Source: MAG-120531 sp002378585
GTDB taxonomy: Bacteria; Bacteroidota; Bacteroidia; Flavobacteriales; Flavobacteriaceae
Assembly: GCA_937890575.1 (NCBI GenBank)
Contig: CALADZ010000072.1
Coordinates: 1-43,795 of the forward strand
Reading direction: 5' to 3'
Length of the DNA stretch: 43,795 bases
This document shows positions 1 through 8,140 of this stretch, in pieces (within the stretch, counting starts at the first letter, position 1; the number at the start of each line of letters is the position of its first letter). The translations under genes and the position numbers were made by a program. The notes below the pieces were generated by a model. It did no database searches. It was not told where the DNA came from and was given only the letters and a program-made list of their open reading frames with translations.

Positions 1-1490
1 GCTCTGTAGAAAATGTTTGATCCATCAGCTGGGTTTTCCCAAGGCAAACCATTCAAGTCAAAGTTTCTTGGCAAGTAGAACAAACGAGAGTAGATAGATC
101 CACCACCACCACCGTAGTAGTCGTTAAAAGCAGAAGCACCAGAACGAGGTGATTTTTGCACGGTATTTACATAGTTCAATGTTCCGGCTATGATCATGCC
201 GTTGTCCAAAGTAGCATTTCCACCTGTAAATATGTTGGTTCTTTTAGCACCTTGGTTGGGTACGATACCGCTTTGGTTCATGTTAGAGAAACCAGCGTTG
301 ATGTTGGCTTTTTCACTACCACCACTCATGCTTACCGCATGGTCAACTGTTTGTCCTTTTTGAAAAAATCCTCCGATGATGTCATTGGCTTTAATTTCAT
401 AGGGTGCAGAGACATTACGAACAGAACCATCAGGCATGGTGTATGCTTGAACGAATTCTGGGAATACGTTAGGGAATCTATTGTTGATCGGGTTAGAGGC
501 AGTTCCATCAGGATAAGGTTGGCCGTCAGGGTAGTTAGCGTACACCTTGGTGTAGTTGGTTCCGTACTGAGCGTTAATGCGGTCTACGTGGTTAGGCATA
601 GGCGCTCCCCAGTTTCCGATAAAACCTCCGTTATACACTTGGTTGGAACCCTGAGTATATACATCTTGGTAATCTGGGATACCTGAAAGTTCTGTAACAG
701 CTAGTGAAGTGTTGTAACTTACTTCTAATCCTTTTCTAGATTTACCTTTAGAAGCTTTAGTGGTAATAACAATTACCCCGTTGGTAGCGCGTGAACCATA
801 TAACGCAGATGCAGCAGCTCCTTTAAGTACAGAGATGCTTTCAATCGCGTTCGGATCTAAGTCAAATCCACGGTTGGAAAATACGGTGTTTTGCGCAGCG
901 CCTGCACTGGCATTCACACTATTGTCAAAAGGAATACCGTCCACAATAAACAAAGGCTGAGTATTTCCAGTCATAGAAGAAATACCGCGGATGTTGATTT
1001 TGGTGGATTGGCCTGGCGCTCCACCGGCTCCGGTGATGTTTACCCCAGTCATTTTACCTTGCATAGCACGTAAAAGGTCTGGCTCAGCACGTCCTGCCAC
1101 ATCGTCACCGGATACTTTGGCTACCGAGTATCCAATCGATCTGGATTCTCTTTTGATACCCAAAGAGGTAACCACAACTTCTTCAAGTTGTTGGGCATCT
1201 CCAGATAGGATTACATTGATTTGATCAGAAGCTCCCACGCTTACTTCTTTGTTGACATAGCCAACAAAGCTGAAAACCAATACATCTCCTTGTTTAGCGG
1301 AGATGGTAAAGTTTCCATCGAAGTCAGTGGTGGTTCCATTGTTGGTTCCCTTGACCAACACAGTTGCGCCAGGTAGTGGCAAACCGTCTTGATCTGAAAC
1401 CAAACCAGAAACCGACTTTGTTTGTGCAAAGGCTATTTGCACCACAAACGCTAGCAATAGCGTCAGCATTCCATTAATTTTTGTTTTCAT
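1..1490 (-). CDS. SusC/RagA family TonB-linked outer membrane protein, N-terminal part (cut by window edge)
   Basis: Reading minus from ATG at 1490 gives about 496 residues with no stop before the window edge, so the C-terminal barrel lies outside. The start MKTKINGMLTLLLAFVVQIA then FAQ is a signal peptide. Next comes a carboxypeptidase-regulatory-like domain (GLVSDQDGLPLPGATVLVKG, about residues 29-95), then a TonB plug domain containing LRAMQGKMTGVNI, IRGISS, PLFIVDGIPFD and SVLKGAAASALYGSRATNGV. These are hallmarks of SusC/RagA proteins, which import glycans or peptides across the outer membrane with a SusD-type lipoprotein. No susD is visible; it would normally lie downstream, beyond the left edge. 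The substrate cannot be told. A Bacteroidota-type promoter sits just upstream (1521-1552). Confidence 0.93.
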   Translation of the reverse strand, partial: MKTKINGMLTLLLAFVVQIAFAQTKSVSGLVSDQDGLPLPGATVLVKGTNNGTTTDFDGNFTISAKQGDVLVFSFVGYVNKEVSVGASDQINVILSGDAQQLEEVVVTSLGIKRESRSIGYSVAKVSGDDVAGRAEPDLLRAMQGKMTGVNITGAGGAPGQSTKINIRGISSMTGNTQPLFIVDGIPFDNSVNASAGAAQNTVFSNRGFDLDPNAIESISVLKGAAASALYGSRATNGVIVITTKASKGKSRKGLEVSYNTSLAVTELSGIPDYQDVYTQGSNQVYNGGFIGNWGAPMPNHVDRINAQYGTNYTKVYANYPDGQPYPDGTASNPINNRFPNVFPEFVQAYTMPDGSVRNVSAPYEIKANDIIGGFFQKGQTVDHAVSMSGGSEKANINAGFSNMNQSGIVPNQGAKRTNIFTGGNATLDNGMIIAGTLNYVNTVQKSPRSGASAFNDYYGGGGGSIYSRLFYLPRNFDLNGLPWENPADGSNIFYR

Positions 1491-1520
1491 CTGAGTTAGT
1501 TTAGTTACAGTTTTAAGTAG

Positions 1521-1552
1521 CGAATGTAATAATTTAATGTTTATTTAACAAA
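1521..1552 (-). promoter_or_regulatory. Bacteroidota-type promoter of the susC-like gene
   Basis: On the minus strand TTTG (1552-1549) is followed after exactly 20 nt by TACATTCG (1528-1521), one mismatch from TAnnTTTG. Transcription would start about 1515, leaving a leader of roughly 25 nt before ATG 1490. Spacing and position fit the Bacteroidota primary sigma factor consensus; the start site itself is inferred. Confidence 0.6.
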
Positions 1553-1771
1553 ATCGTTTTTCCTTTTTTCGTCAATCGGTCCATTATTGTATTGATCAGT
1601 GATTTTTCAACTATTTATTTGATTATTCATTTTTTCGCCTATTATTTTGTGGTAATCTCAATGAAGTTGTGATTTTTTGATCAAAAATTGTAGTTCGATT
1701 TCTCCGGTTTTGCATTTAGTGTGTTAAATTATTAACACTTTAAGCGGATTGCTTATTACTTGGTTTTAACA
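1553..1771. other. AT-rich intergenic stretch with two inverted repeats
   Basis: No gene is seen between the susC-like promoter and the end of the pabC-like gene. Two symmetric sequences stand out: a 14-bp perfect palindrome TTTTTGATCAAAAA at 1674-1687, and GTGTTAA-ATTA-TTAACAC at 1721-1738. The second lies just past the pabC-like stop codon and could be a weak stem-loop, but no T-run follows it on the minus strand, so a terminator is not supported. The palindrome lies about 120 bp upstream of the susC promoter and might be an operator; this is inference only. Confidence 0.4.
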
Positions 1772-2362
1772 TTACCTCAACAAGTCTATGGGTAGGCTTG
1801 GGGTTTCTTCCCAGGTCATCAGGGCGTTAATTCTTTTGAAGTACTGGTATTGGCCTAGCTCATCGATACGGATGTTTCTTCTTTTCAGTACAGATAAGTC
1901 AAGGAGTTTAGCGCGTTGGGTGCCTTCGAGCATCGGTACCTCAGGAGTGTGCCATTCGATTCCGTTGTAAAATGCTACATTGGCGTATGAGGCGTCAGTG
2001 ATCAAGCCCTGCTGAATCATCAAGATATCATCCGACATACTATTGGCTAGTAGCTCGTTTATGGCTGATCTATTTTCGTACTTATACCTATATATAATAT
2101 GGTCTGCGTTGACGAGTTTGATGGATTTGGGACGTATGGCTTCGTAGGGCACTAATTTTGAAAAGATCTCCCCGTGTATGTGGTAGCTCATGCGCCACTT
2201 ATAAAGTCCTTTTTTGGGAAATTTTTCCGCAGCGGCTAGCAGGTGTAGGTCAATGGCTGCACCGTTGTGGTCTGCTATGGCTTTATCTACCCGGGCTTGG
2301 TGGTAGGATAGGTTTTCTGGAACGCCATCCAGTAGTCGTATGGATTCAAAGAATAGGTACAT
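1772..2362 (-). CDS. pabC: Aminotransferase class IV protein, probable aminodeoxychorismate lyase
   Basis: 196 residues, shorter than the usual 260-280 of class IV PLP enzymes, matching a compact form common in Bacteroidota. Family features are LSYHQARVDKA near the N-terminus, the likely PLP lysine in YRYKYENRS (Lys94), and the conserved core ILMIQQGLITDASYANVAFYNG followed by TPEVPMLEGTQRAKLL. The expected role is release of pyruvate from 4-amino-4-deoxychorismate to give para-aminobenzoate for folate. The ATG at 2362 overlaps the end of the upstream pabB-like gene by 17 nt in another frame, which implies translational coupling and supports the paired function. The Glu usual in E. coli PabC near the end of the core is not obvious here, so another class IV activity is possible. 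Confidence 0.75.
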   Translation of the reverse strand: MYLFFESIRLLDGVPENLSYHQARVDKAIADHNGAAIDLHLLAAAEKFPKKGLYKWRMSYHIHGEIFSKLVPYEAIRPKSIKLVNADHIIYRYKYENRSAINELLANSMSDDILMIQQGLITDASYANVAFYNGIEWHTPEVPMLEGTQRAKLLDLSVLKRRNIRIDELGQYQYFKRINALMTWEETPSLPIDLLR

Positions 2363-3296
2363 ATATTTTTTGAATCAGTTCGTTGTATTCTTCCTCAAAG
2401 TCACTCAAATGAGTGATTCCTCCTCCACAGCGGTAAGTGCCGTCTTCACTGAGGAATCGAATCATGACACATGAATCCAACTCTTTACCGTCAAAGATTC
2501 CGGCAATGCCTGTGTAAAATCCCCTGGGAGATTCTTCGATGTTTTGTATCAGTTCTTTGGTTTTTGCCTTCGGGGCGCCCGAGATTGAGCCTGCGGGTAG
2601 CAATCGCTGGAGGATTTGCCCTATTCTCTCAGCGTAGTTGTCCGGTAACTTTCCTTCGATACAGCTGCTCAGTTGACCGGTCATTTTTCGATGGGCTTTG
2701 ATTTCTTCGTAATATTTATATCGAGTTACCCTCACTTGTTTGGCCACTAGGCTTAGGTCATTGCGCAGAAGATCTACTACGGTGGCGTGCTCGGCATTTT
2801 CTTTAGCGTTGTTTTGCAATTTTTCTTCAGCGTCAATTTCGCTGGCGTCAATGGTTCCCTTCATCGGTCGGGTACTGATGACCCCCTCCTTGATTTGAAT
2901 GAATGTTTCTGGTGAAAAACAGGCAAATCCCCCCTGGCGCCAAATCTTGTACTTAGCGGTTGCTTCGTTGAACACTTCCTCCAAACTCCGGTTGATCGTT
3001 AATCGACCATGAGTCGTCAAGTTCATTAGGAAGGTGTCTCCTCGTTGAATAGCTTCTTTGGTTTGATTAAATTGCCTTTGGTAAACACTTCTCTGTGGCG
3101 GAATTACCTGAGCGATTAATTCTTTTTGCGCACTAGGGTAGTAGGTGTGGTTGGTGATACCTTGAAAGTCGTACTTCCAATGTTCCGGACATTCATGGAG
3201 GGGGTAAGCCTCAGGGTGGGCCATTTCAAAATCGACGAAAAACACAAAGGGCACCTTGTTTTGTCCCCATTGGTCTAGTTGATCGAAGAAGTTCAT
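2346..3296 (-). CDS. pabB: Chorismate-binding enzyme, aminodeoxychorismate synthase component I (short form)
   Basis: 316 residues covering only the chorismate-binding domain; the N-terminal domain of the roughly 450-residue E. coli PabB is missing. Signature motifs are STRPMKGTIDA (Lys146, the PabB-type active-site lysine), AEHATVVDLLRNDL, LLPAGSISGAPK, RGFYTGIAG and CGGGITHLSDFEEEYNE. It should convert chorismate and ammonia to 4-amino-4-deoxychorismate, the step before the lyase encoded directly downstream with a 17-nt overlap. A PabA glutaminase is not in the window. MenF or TrpE activity is less likely given PMKGT and the class IV partner. A TAAATTTG promoter element lies 25 nt upstream of the ATG. 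Confidence 0.85.
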   Translation of the reverse strand: MNFFDQLDQWGQNKVPFVFFVDFEMAHPEAYPLHECPEHWKYDFQGITNHTYYPSAQKELIAQVIPPQRSVYQRQFNQTKEAIQRGDTFLMNLTTHGRLTINRSLEEVFNEATAKYKIWRQGGFACFSPETFIQIKEGVISTRPMKGTIDASEIDAEEKLQNNAKENAEHATVVDLLRNDLSLVAKQVRVTRYKYYEEIKAHRKMTGQLSSCIEGKLPDNYAERIGQILQRLLPAGSISGAPKAKTKELIQNIEESPRGFYTGIAGIFDGKELDSCVMIRFLSEDGTYRCGGGITHLSDFEEEYNELIQKIYVPIL

Positions 3297-3321
3297 GGTG
3301 CGTATTTGCGGGTTGAGGAAA

Positions 3322-3329
3322 CAAATTTA
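3322..3329 (-). promoter_or_regulatory. -7 element of the pabBC promoter
   Basis: Reads TAAATTTG on the minus strand, a perfect TAnnTTTG match 25 nt before ATG 3296. No TTTG at the expected -33 position. It lies back to back with the rpsL promoter, so the two units diverge from about 125 bp. Confidence 0.4.
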
Positions 3330-3349
3330 AAAATATAATCCCCTCCGCT

Positions 3350-3380
3350 TTTGAATAATGAAAAAAGATTTTTACATTTG
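3350..3380 (+). promoter_or_regulatory. Promoter of the str/S10 ribosomal protein block
   Basis: TTTG (3350-3353), 19 nt, then a perfect TACATTTG (3373-3380). Transcription would begin about 3385, giving a leader near 37 nt before the rpsL ATG at 3423. This is one of the best promoter matches in the window and the only clear one for the ribosomal block. Confidence 0.7.
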
Positions 3381-3422
3381 CGCCCCTTAAAGAGGGTAAT
3401 TTATAGTTATATAAACAGATCT

Positions 3423-3797
3423 ATGCCAACAATTTCACAATTAGTAAGAACAGGAAGAGAGACCATTACTAAGAAGAGTAAATCGGCTGCTTTGGATTCT
3501 TGTCCACAACGACGAGGTGTTTGTACCCGTGTGTACACCACGACTCCTAAGAAACCAAACTCTGCGATGCGTAAAGTAGCCAGGGTTAGGTTGACCAACG
3601 GAAAAGAGGTGAACGCGTACATCCCCGGAGAAGGACACAACCTCCAAGAGCACTCGATAGTATTAGTAAGAGGCGGAAGGGTGAAAGATTTGCCAGGCGT
3701 GCGTTATCACATTGTGAGGGGAGCCTTAGACACCGCTGGTGTTGCAGGAAGAACTCAGAGGAGATCAAAGTACGGTGCAAAACGCCCTAAAAAGTAA
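3423..3797 (+). CDS. rpsL: 30S ribosomal protein S12
   Basis: 124 residues starting MPTISQLVRTGRETI, the normal S12 N-terminus. An in-frame TTG at 3351 would add 24 residues, but it lies inside the promoter and gives a non-S12 extension, so ATG 3423 is chosen. S12 sits at the decoding centre of the small subunit. The two conserved loops TPKKPNSAMRKVA and GGRVKDLPGVRYH carry the usual lysines (Lys43/Lys44 and the loop KDLPG), so the decoding-site residues look standard. It is the first gene of the block, 19 nt before rpsG. Confidence 0.98.
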   Translation: MPTISQLVRTGRETITKKSKSAALDSCPQRRGVCTRVYTTTPKKPNSAMRKVARVRLTNGKEVNAYIPGEGHNLQEHSIVLVRGGRVKDLPGVRYHIVRGALDTAGVAGRTQRRSKYGAKRPKK

Positions 3798-3816
3798 TCA
3801 TTAAGATTCAAGAGAA

Positions 3817-4293
3817 ATGAGAAAAAAGCAGGCCAAAAAGCGTCCCTTATTGCCGGATCCAAAGTTTAATGACCAATTGGTCACTCGCTTTGTGAACATG
3901 TTGATGTGGGATGGTAAAAAATCAATCGCTTTCAAAGTATTTTACGATGCTTTAGAAATCGTTAAAGAAAAGAAGACTGACGAGGAGAAAACTGAGTTGG
4001 AAATCTGGAAAGATGCGCTTTCAAACATCATGCCCCACGTTGAGGTACGCTCAAGAAGGGTAGGTGGAGCCACCTTCCAAATTCCGATGCAGATTCGTCC
4101 AGACCGCAAAATTTCTACAGCCATTAAGTGGATGATCCTGTATGCGCGCAGACGCAACGAGAAGTCTATGGCGGCTAAATTGGCAGGAGAAATCCTTGCT
4201 GCGTTTAAAGAAGAAGGTGCAGCAGTAAAAAAACGTGTGGATACACACAGAATGGCAGAGGCCAACAAAGCATTCTCTCATTTTAGATTTTAA
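3817..4293 (+). CDS. rpsG: 30S ribosomal protein S7
   Basis: 158 residues with the S7 pattern MRKKQAKKRPLLPDPKF, VTRFVNMLMWDGKKSIA, VEVRSRRVGGATFQIP and KRVDTHRMAEANKAFSHFRF. S7 binds the 3' major domain of 16S rRNA and nucleates assembly of the 30S head near the E site. Length is typical of the family. It lies 19 nt after rpsL and 7 nt before fusA in the canonical str order. Confidence 0.98.
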   Translation: MRKKQAKKRPLLPDPKFNDQLVTRFVNMLMWDGKKSIAFKVFYDALEIVKEKKTDEEKTELEIWKDALSNIMPHVEVRSRRVGGATFQIPMQIRPDRKISTAIKWMILYARRRNEKSMAAKLAGEILAAFKEEGAAVKKRVDTHRMAEANKAFSHFRF

Positions 4294-4300
4294 TTAAGCC

Positions 4301-6421
4301 ATGTCTAGAGATTTAAGATTAACCAGAAACATTGGTATTGCAGCCCACATCGACGCGGGTAAAACCACCACTACGGAGCGTATTCTATTTTACACAGGAG
4401 TAAGTCACAAGATTGGTGAGGTGCACGATGGTGCAGCTACTATGGACTGGATGGAGCAAGAGCAAGAGCGCGGTATTACCATTACTTCTGCTGCAACTAC
4501 TTGTACTTGGAATTTTCCTACAGAAAATGGAAAACCTACCGCAGAGGCGCAGAACTACCATTTCAATATTATTGACACCCCAGGCCACGTTGACTTTACT
4601 GTAGAGGTAAACCGCTCATTGCGCGTTCTTGATGGTTTGGTGTTTTTGTTTTCTGCTGTCGACGGGGTTGAGCCTCAATCTGAGACAAACTGGCGTCTAG
4701 CGGACAACTACAAAGTTCCACGCATGGGCTTTGTCAACAAGATGGACCGTCAGGGGGCAAACTTCTTGAATGTTTGTAAGCAAGTACGCGATATGTTGAA
4801 GTCTAATGCAGTGCCCATCGTATTGCCGATCGGTGATGAAGCAGACTTTAAAGGTATTGTTGATTTGGTGAAGAACCGCGCGATTGTATGGCACGAAGAC
4901 AACTTTGGAGCTACCTTTGATGTGGTTGAAATTCCTGCAGATATGAAAGATGAAGTGCGTCAATATCGCGCTGAGTTGATTGAAGCAGTAGCTGAATACG
5001 ATGAAAACTTGATGGCCAAATTCTTTGAGGATGAGGATTCCATCACAGAAGATGAAGTACATGCTGCATTGCGTGCTGCTGTTATGGATATGAGCATCAT
5101 CCCTATGGTTTGTGGTTCATCATTTAAGAACAAAGGGGTTCAGTTCCTATTGGATGCCGTATGTCGTTATTTGCCTTCTCCTATGGATAAGGATGATATC
5201 GTCGGTACTGATCCTAAAACAGATTTGCCTGTAACACGCAAGCCTGATGCAAAACAACCATTTGCCGCTCTTGCCTTTAAAATTGCTACCGATCCTTTCG
5301 TAGGACGCTTAGCTTTCTTTAGAGCTTACTCAGGTCGTTTGGATGCTGGTTCTTATGTATTAAATAACAGAACAGGCAATAAAGAGCGTATTTCACGTAT
5401 CTATCAGATGCACTCCAACAAACAAAATCCAATCGAGTTTATTGAGGCGGGTGATATTGGAGCAGCTGTTGGATTTAAAGACATTAAAACAGGGGACACC
5501 TTGTCAGATGAGAAAAATCCTATTGTTTTGGAAAGTATGGTATTCCCTGATCCTGTAATCGGTATCGCGGTTGAACCAAAAACCAAAGCGGATGTAGACA
5601 AAATGGGTATGGCTTTGGCTAAATTGGCTGAAGAAGATCCAACGTTTGTTGTGAAAACTGATGAGGCTTCTGGACAGACCATTATTTCTGGTATGGGTGA
5701 GCTTCACTTGGACATTATCGTTGACCGTATGCGTCGCGAGTTTAAAGTTGAGCTAAACCAAGGTCAACCACAGGTGGAGTACAAGGAGGCTTTGACTGCT
5801 CGTGCTAACCACAGAGAAGTGTACAAAAAACAATCTGGTGGTCGCGGTAAATTTGCGGACATTGTTTTTGAAATGATGCCTGCAGAAGAGGGTAAAACTG
5901 GACTTGAATTTGTCAATGAAATCAAAGGGGGTAACGTTCCTAAGGAATATGTTCCTGCGATCGAAAAAGGATTCAGGGAAGCCATGAAAAATGGACCTCT
6001 TGCCGGTTTTGAAATGGATTCAATGAAAATTGTCCTAAAAGACGGTTCTTTCCACCCAGTGGATTCTGATTCACTTTCATTTGAATTAGCCGCCAAAATG
6101 GGCTATAAAGCTGCGGCTAAAGCGGCTAAAGCGATCATTATGGAGCCGATCATGAAATTGGAAGTATTGACTCCTGAGGAAAACATGGGGGATATTGTAG
6201 GTGACTTGAACCGTAGAAGAGGTCAAGTAAACGAAATGTCTGACCGTGCAGGTGCTAAAGTAATTCGTGCCCACGTACCTCTTTCAGAAATGTTTGGTTA
6301 TGTAACTTCCTTAAGAACCCTTTCTTCAGGTCGTGCTACATCAACCATGGAGTTTGATCACTACGCAGAAACACCTTCTAATGTTTCTGAATCTGTAATC
6401 AAAGCCGCTAAAGGATTATAA
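4301..6421 (+). CDS. fusA: Elongation factor G
   Basis: 706 residues, full length for EF-G, the GTPase that drives translocation on the ribosome. The G domain shows G1 AHIDAGKTTTTE (15-26), the switch region ERGITITSAATT, G3 DTPGHVDF (92-99) and G4 NKMD (146-149). Domain II to V signatures include ISGMGELHLDIIVDRM and, near the C-terminus, GYVTSLRTLSSGRATSTMEFDHY. It follows rpsG by 7 nt. In many bacteria tuf comes next, but here rpsJ follows directly after 19 nt. Confidence 0.98.
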   Translation: MSRDLRLTRNIGIAAHIDAGKTTTTERILFYTGVSHKIGEVHDGAATMDWMEQEQERGITITSAATTCTWNFPTENGKPTAEAQNYHFNIIDTPGHVDFTVEVNRSLRVLDGLVFLFSAVDGVEPQSETNWRLADNYKVPRMGFVNKMDRQGANFLNVCKQVRDMLKSNAVPIVLPIGDEADFKGIVDLVKNRAIVWHEDNFGATFDVVEIPADMKDEVRQYRAELIEAVAEYDENLMAKFFEDEDSITEDEVHAALRAAVMDMSIIPMVCGSSFKNKGVQFLLDAVCRYLPSPMDKDDIVGTDPKTDLPVTRKPDAKQPFAALAFKIATDPFVGRLAFFRAYSGRLDAGSYVLNNRTGNKERISRIYQMHSNKQNPIEFIEAGDIGAAVGFKDIKTGDTLSDEKNPIVLESMVFPDPVIGIAVEPKTKADVDKMGMALAKLAEEDPTFVVKTDEASGQTIISGMGELHLDIIVDRMRREFKVELNQGQPQVEYKEALTARANHREVYKKQSGGRGKFADIVFEMMPAEEGKTGLEFVNEIKGGNVPKEYVPAIEKGFREAMKNGPLAGFEMDSMKIVLKDGSFHPVDSDSLSFELAAKMGYKAAAKAAKAIIMEPIMKLEVLTPEENMGDIVGDLNRRRGQVNEMSDRAGAKVIRAHVPLSEMFGYVTSLRTLSSGRATSTMEFDHYAETPSNVSESVIKAAKGL

Positions 6422-6440
6422 ATCTCATATCAGCGATATC

Positions 6441-6746
6441 ATGAGCCAAAAAATTAGAATTAAACTTAAATCTTACGACTACAACTTGGTTGACAAGTCA
6501 GCTGATAAGATCGTAAAAACTGTAAAGACTACAGGTGCGGTGGTTACTGGACCTATTCCTTTGCCAACGAACAAAAAAATCTTTACTGTATTGCGTTCTC
6601 CACACGTTAATAAGAAATCCAGAGAGCAGTTTGAGCTTTCTTCTTACAAGCGTTTGTTGGATATCTACAGCTCTTCGTCAAAAACCATCGATGCGCTCAT
6701 GAAGCTGGAGTTGCCATCAGGTGTTGAAGTAGAGATCAAAGTGTGA
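6441..6746 (+). CDS. rpsJ: 30S ribosomal protein S10
   Basis: 101 residues with S10 hallmarks IRIKLKSYDYNLVDKSADKI, GPIPLPTNKKIFTVLRSPHV and SREQFELSSYKR. S10 is part of the 30S head and in E. coli doubles as NusE in antitermination. It is joined to the end of fusA and separated from the rest of the S10 cluster by a 141-nt structured gap, so it appears to be cotranscribed with the str genes. Confidence 0.98.
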   Translation: MSQKIRIKLKSYDYNLVDKSADKIVKTVKTTGAVVTGPIPLPTNKKIFTVLRSPHVNKKSREQFELSSYKRLLDIYSSSSKTIDALMKLELPSGVEVEIKV

Positions 6747-6887
6747 TCGTAAACCAATAGGGGATATTCCCCAAAACATGTCCTGAGCTTGAACGCAAGG
6801 GAAAAACGGAAAAAAAATAATTCAGGGTTGAATCGTTTTTTGACCCTGATTTTTTTAAATAGAGTAATTAATTAATAATTAAATTTT
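6747..6887 (+). promoter_or_regulatory. Structured spacer between rpsJ and rplC, candidate attenuator
   Basis: A 141-nt gap in a block where neighbouring gaps are mostly 1-20 nt. It holds GGGGA-TAT-TCCCC (6760-6772), CTTG-AACG-CAAG (6788-6799), and a terminator-like stem TCAGGGT (6822-6828) with ACCCTGA (6843-6849) followed by seven T residues. No TTTG/TAnnTTTG promoter is visible inside it. Folding is by eye; the regulatory role is inferred by analogy with the E. coli L4-controlled S10 leader. Confidence 0.5.
6822..6856 (+). terminator. Terminator-like hairpin upstream of rplC
   Basis: A 7-bp stem TCAGGGT/ACCCTGA with a 14-nt loop, then TTTTTTT at 6850-6856. It has intrinsic terminator form but lies inside an otherwise contiguous ribosomal block, which suggests partial termination or attenuation rather than an operon end. 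Confidence 0.55.
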
Positions 6888-7505
6888 ATGTCTGGGTTAA
6901 TTGGAAAAAAGATCGGCATGACCAGCATCTTTGACGAGCAAGGTAAGAACATTCCTTGTACCGTTATTGAGACTGGCCCATGTGTCGTTACCCAAGTCAG
7001 AACCGAAGAGGTAGACGGGTACAGTGCCCTTCAACTCGGTTTCGATGACAAGACAGAGAAACACGTCAATAAAGCGGCTGCAGGTCACTTTAAAAAGGCG
7101 GGTGTATCTGCTAAAAAGCAAGTCATTGAATTCAGAGATTTTGAAGGTAATTATCAACTAGGAGACACGATTGGTGTTGATTTATTTGCCGAAGGCGAAT
7201 TTGTCGATGTGATCGCTGATTCTAAAGGAAAAGGTTTTCAAGGTGTCGTGAAGAGACATGGTTTTGCTGGGGTTGGTCAATCTACTCACGGACAGCACAA
7301 CCGCCTAAGAGCACCTGGTTCTATTGGTGCTTCTTCATATCCTTCACGTGTATTTAAAGGTATGCGTATGGCTGGAAGAATGGGTGGAAAACAGGTAACC
7401 GTACAAAACTTGTTGGTTTTGAAAGTGGTTCCTGAGAAAAACCTTTTAGTAGTTAAAGGATGTGTTCCAGGACACAAGAATGCTTACGTAAGGATCATAA
7501 AATAA
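6888..7505 (+). CDS. rplC: 50S ribosomal protein L3
   Basis: 205 residues, typical for L3. Recognised by MSGLIGKKIGMTSIFDEQGK, the central GKGFQGVVKRHGF, GQSTHGQHNRLRAPGSIGAS and GRMGGKQVTVQNL. L3 binds 23S rRNA near the peptidyl-transferase centre and is an early assembly protein. It is the first gene after the structured 141-nt spacer. Its stop overlaps the rplD start by one base (TAATG), which indicates translational coupling. Confidence 0.98.
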   Translation: MSGLIGKKIGMTSIFDEQGKNIPCTVIETGPCVVTQVRTEEVDGYSALQLGFDDKTEKHVNKAAAGHFKKAGVSAKKQVIEFRDFEGNYQLGDTIGVDLFAEGEFVDVIADSKGKGFQGVVKRHGFAGVGQSTHGQHNRLRAPGSIGASSYPSRVFKGMRMAGRMGGKQVTVQNLLVLKVVPEKNLLVVKGCVPGHKNAYVRIIK

Positions 7506-8131
7506 TGAAAGTATCTGTTGTAGATTATACCGGTAAGGAAACAGGGAGAAAGGCAGACCTTTCTGATGCTGTTTTCGCTATTGAGCCAAACAATCACGCC
7601 CTTTATTTGGATGTGAAGCAATATTTGGCTAACCAGAGACAAGGAACTCACAAGGCTAAAGAGCGTGGTGAAATTGCTGGTAGCACCCGAAAAATTAAAA
7701 AACAAAAAGGTACAGGTACTGCTCGCGCAGGTAGCATTAAGTCTCCTGTGTTTAAAGGTGGTGGTCGAGTTTTTGGTCCAAGACCGAAAGATTACTCCTT
7801 TAAGTTGAACAAAAACTTGAAGCGTTTGGCTAGAAAATCTGCCTTATCCTTGAAGTCTCAAGAGCAATCTATCATCGTTGTTGAAGATTTTAACTTCGAA
7901 GCCCCAAAGACCAAACAATTCATTGATGTGTTGAAGTCATTAGGCATTCAAGGGAAAAAATCCTTATTCGTGTTGGGTGATTCAAATAATAATGTATATT
8001 TGTCGTCACGCAATTTAGCCGAGTCTAGCGTTGTAACTAGTTCAGAATTAAGCACTTACAAAATTCTAAACGCTCAAAGTTTAGTAATTTTTGAAAGCTC
8101 AATTGCTGGAATCGAAACTAATTTAATTTAA
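7505..8131 (+). CDS. rplD: 50S ribosomal protein L4
   Basis: 208 residues from the ATG that shares a base with the rplC stop. An upstream in-frame ATG at 7460 would only add 15 residues read inside rplC, so it is rejected. L4 features are QGTHKAKERGEIAGSTRKIKKQKGTGTARAG, the extended loop lining the exit tunnel, and VFGPRPKDYSFKLNKNLKRLA. In E. coli L4 also represses its own operon by attenuation, which makes it a candidate partner for the rpsJ-rplC spacer; that link is inference. Confidence 0.97.
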   Translation: MKVSVVDYTGKETGRKADLSDAVFAIEPNNHALYLDVKQYLANQRQGTHKAKERGEIAGSTRKIKKQKGTGTARAGSIKSPVFKGGGRVFGPRPKDYSFKLNKNLKRLARKSALSLKSQEQSIIVVEDFNFEAPKTKQFIDVLKSLGIQGKKSLFVLGDSNNNVYLSSRNLAESSVVTSSELSTYKILNAQSLVIFESSIAGIETNLI

Positions 8132-8140
8132 TCAAGGATC

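Noticed and set aside
61..180. Short tandem CCACCA-type repeat near 101-114 as a possible repeat array
   Set aside because: It encodes a run of glycines within the SusC-like protein and is too short to be a repeat element.
156..686. 176-residue open frame on the plus strand at the left edge
   Set aside because: It is antisense to the continuous SusC-like reading frame, whose signal peptide, plug motifs and promoter are clear.
1721..1738. Terminator for the pabBC operon
   Set aside because: The GTGTTAA/TTAACAC stem is real but AT-rich and has no T-run on the minus strand.
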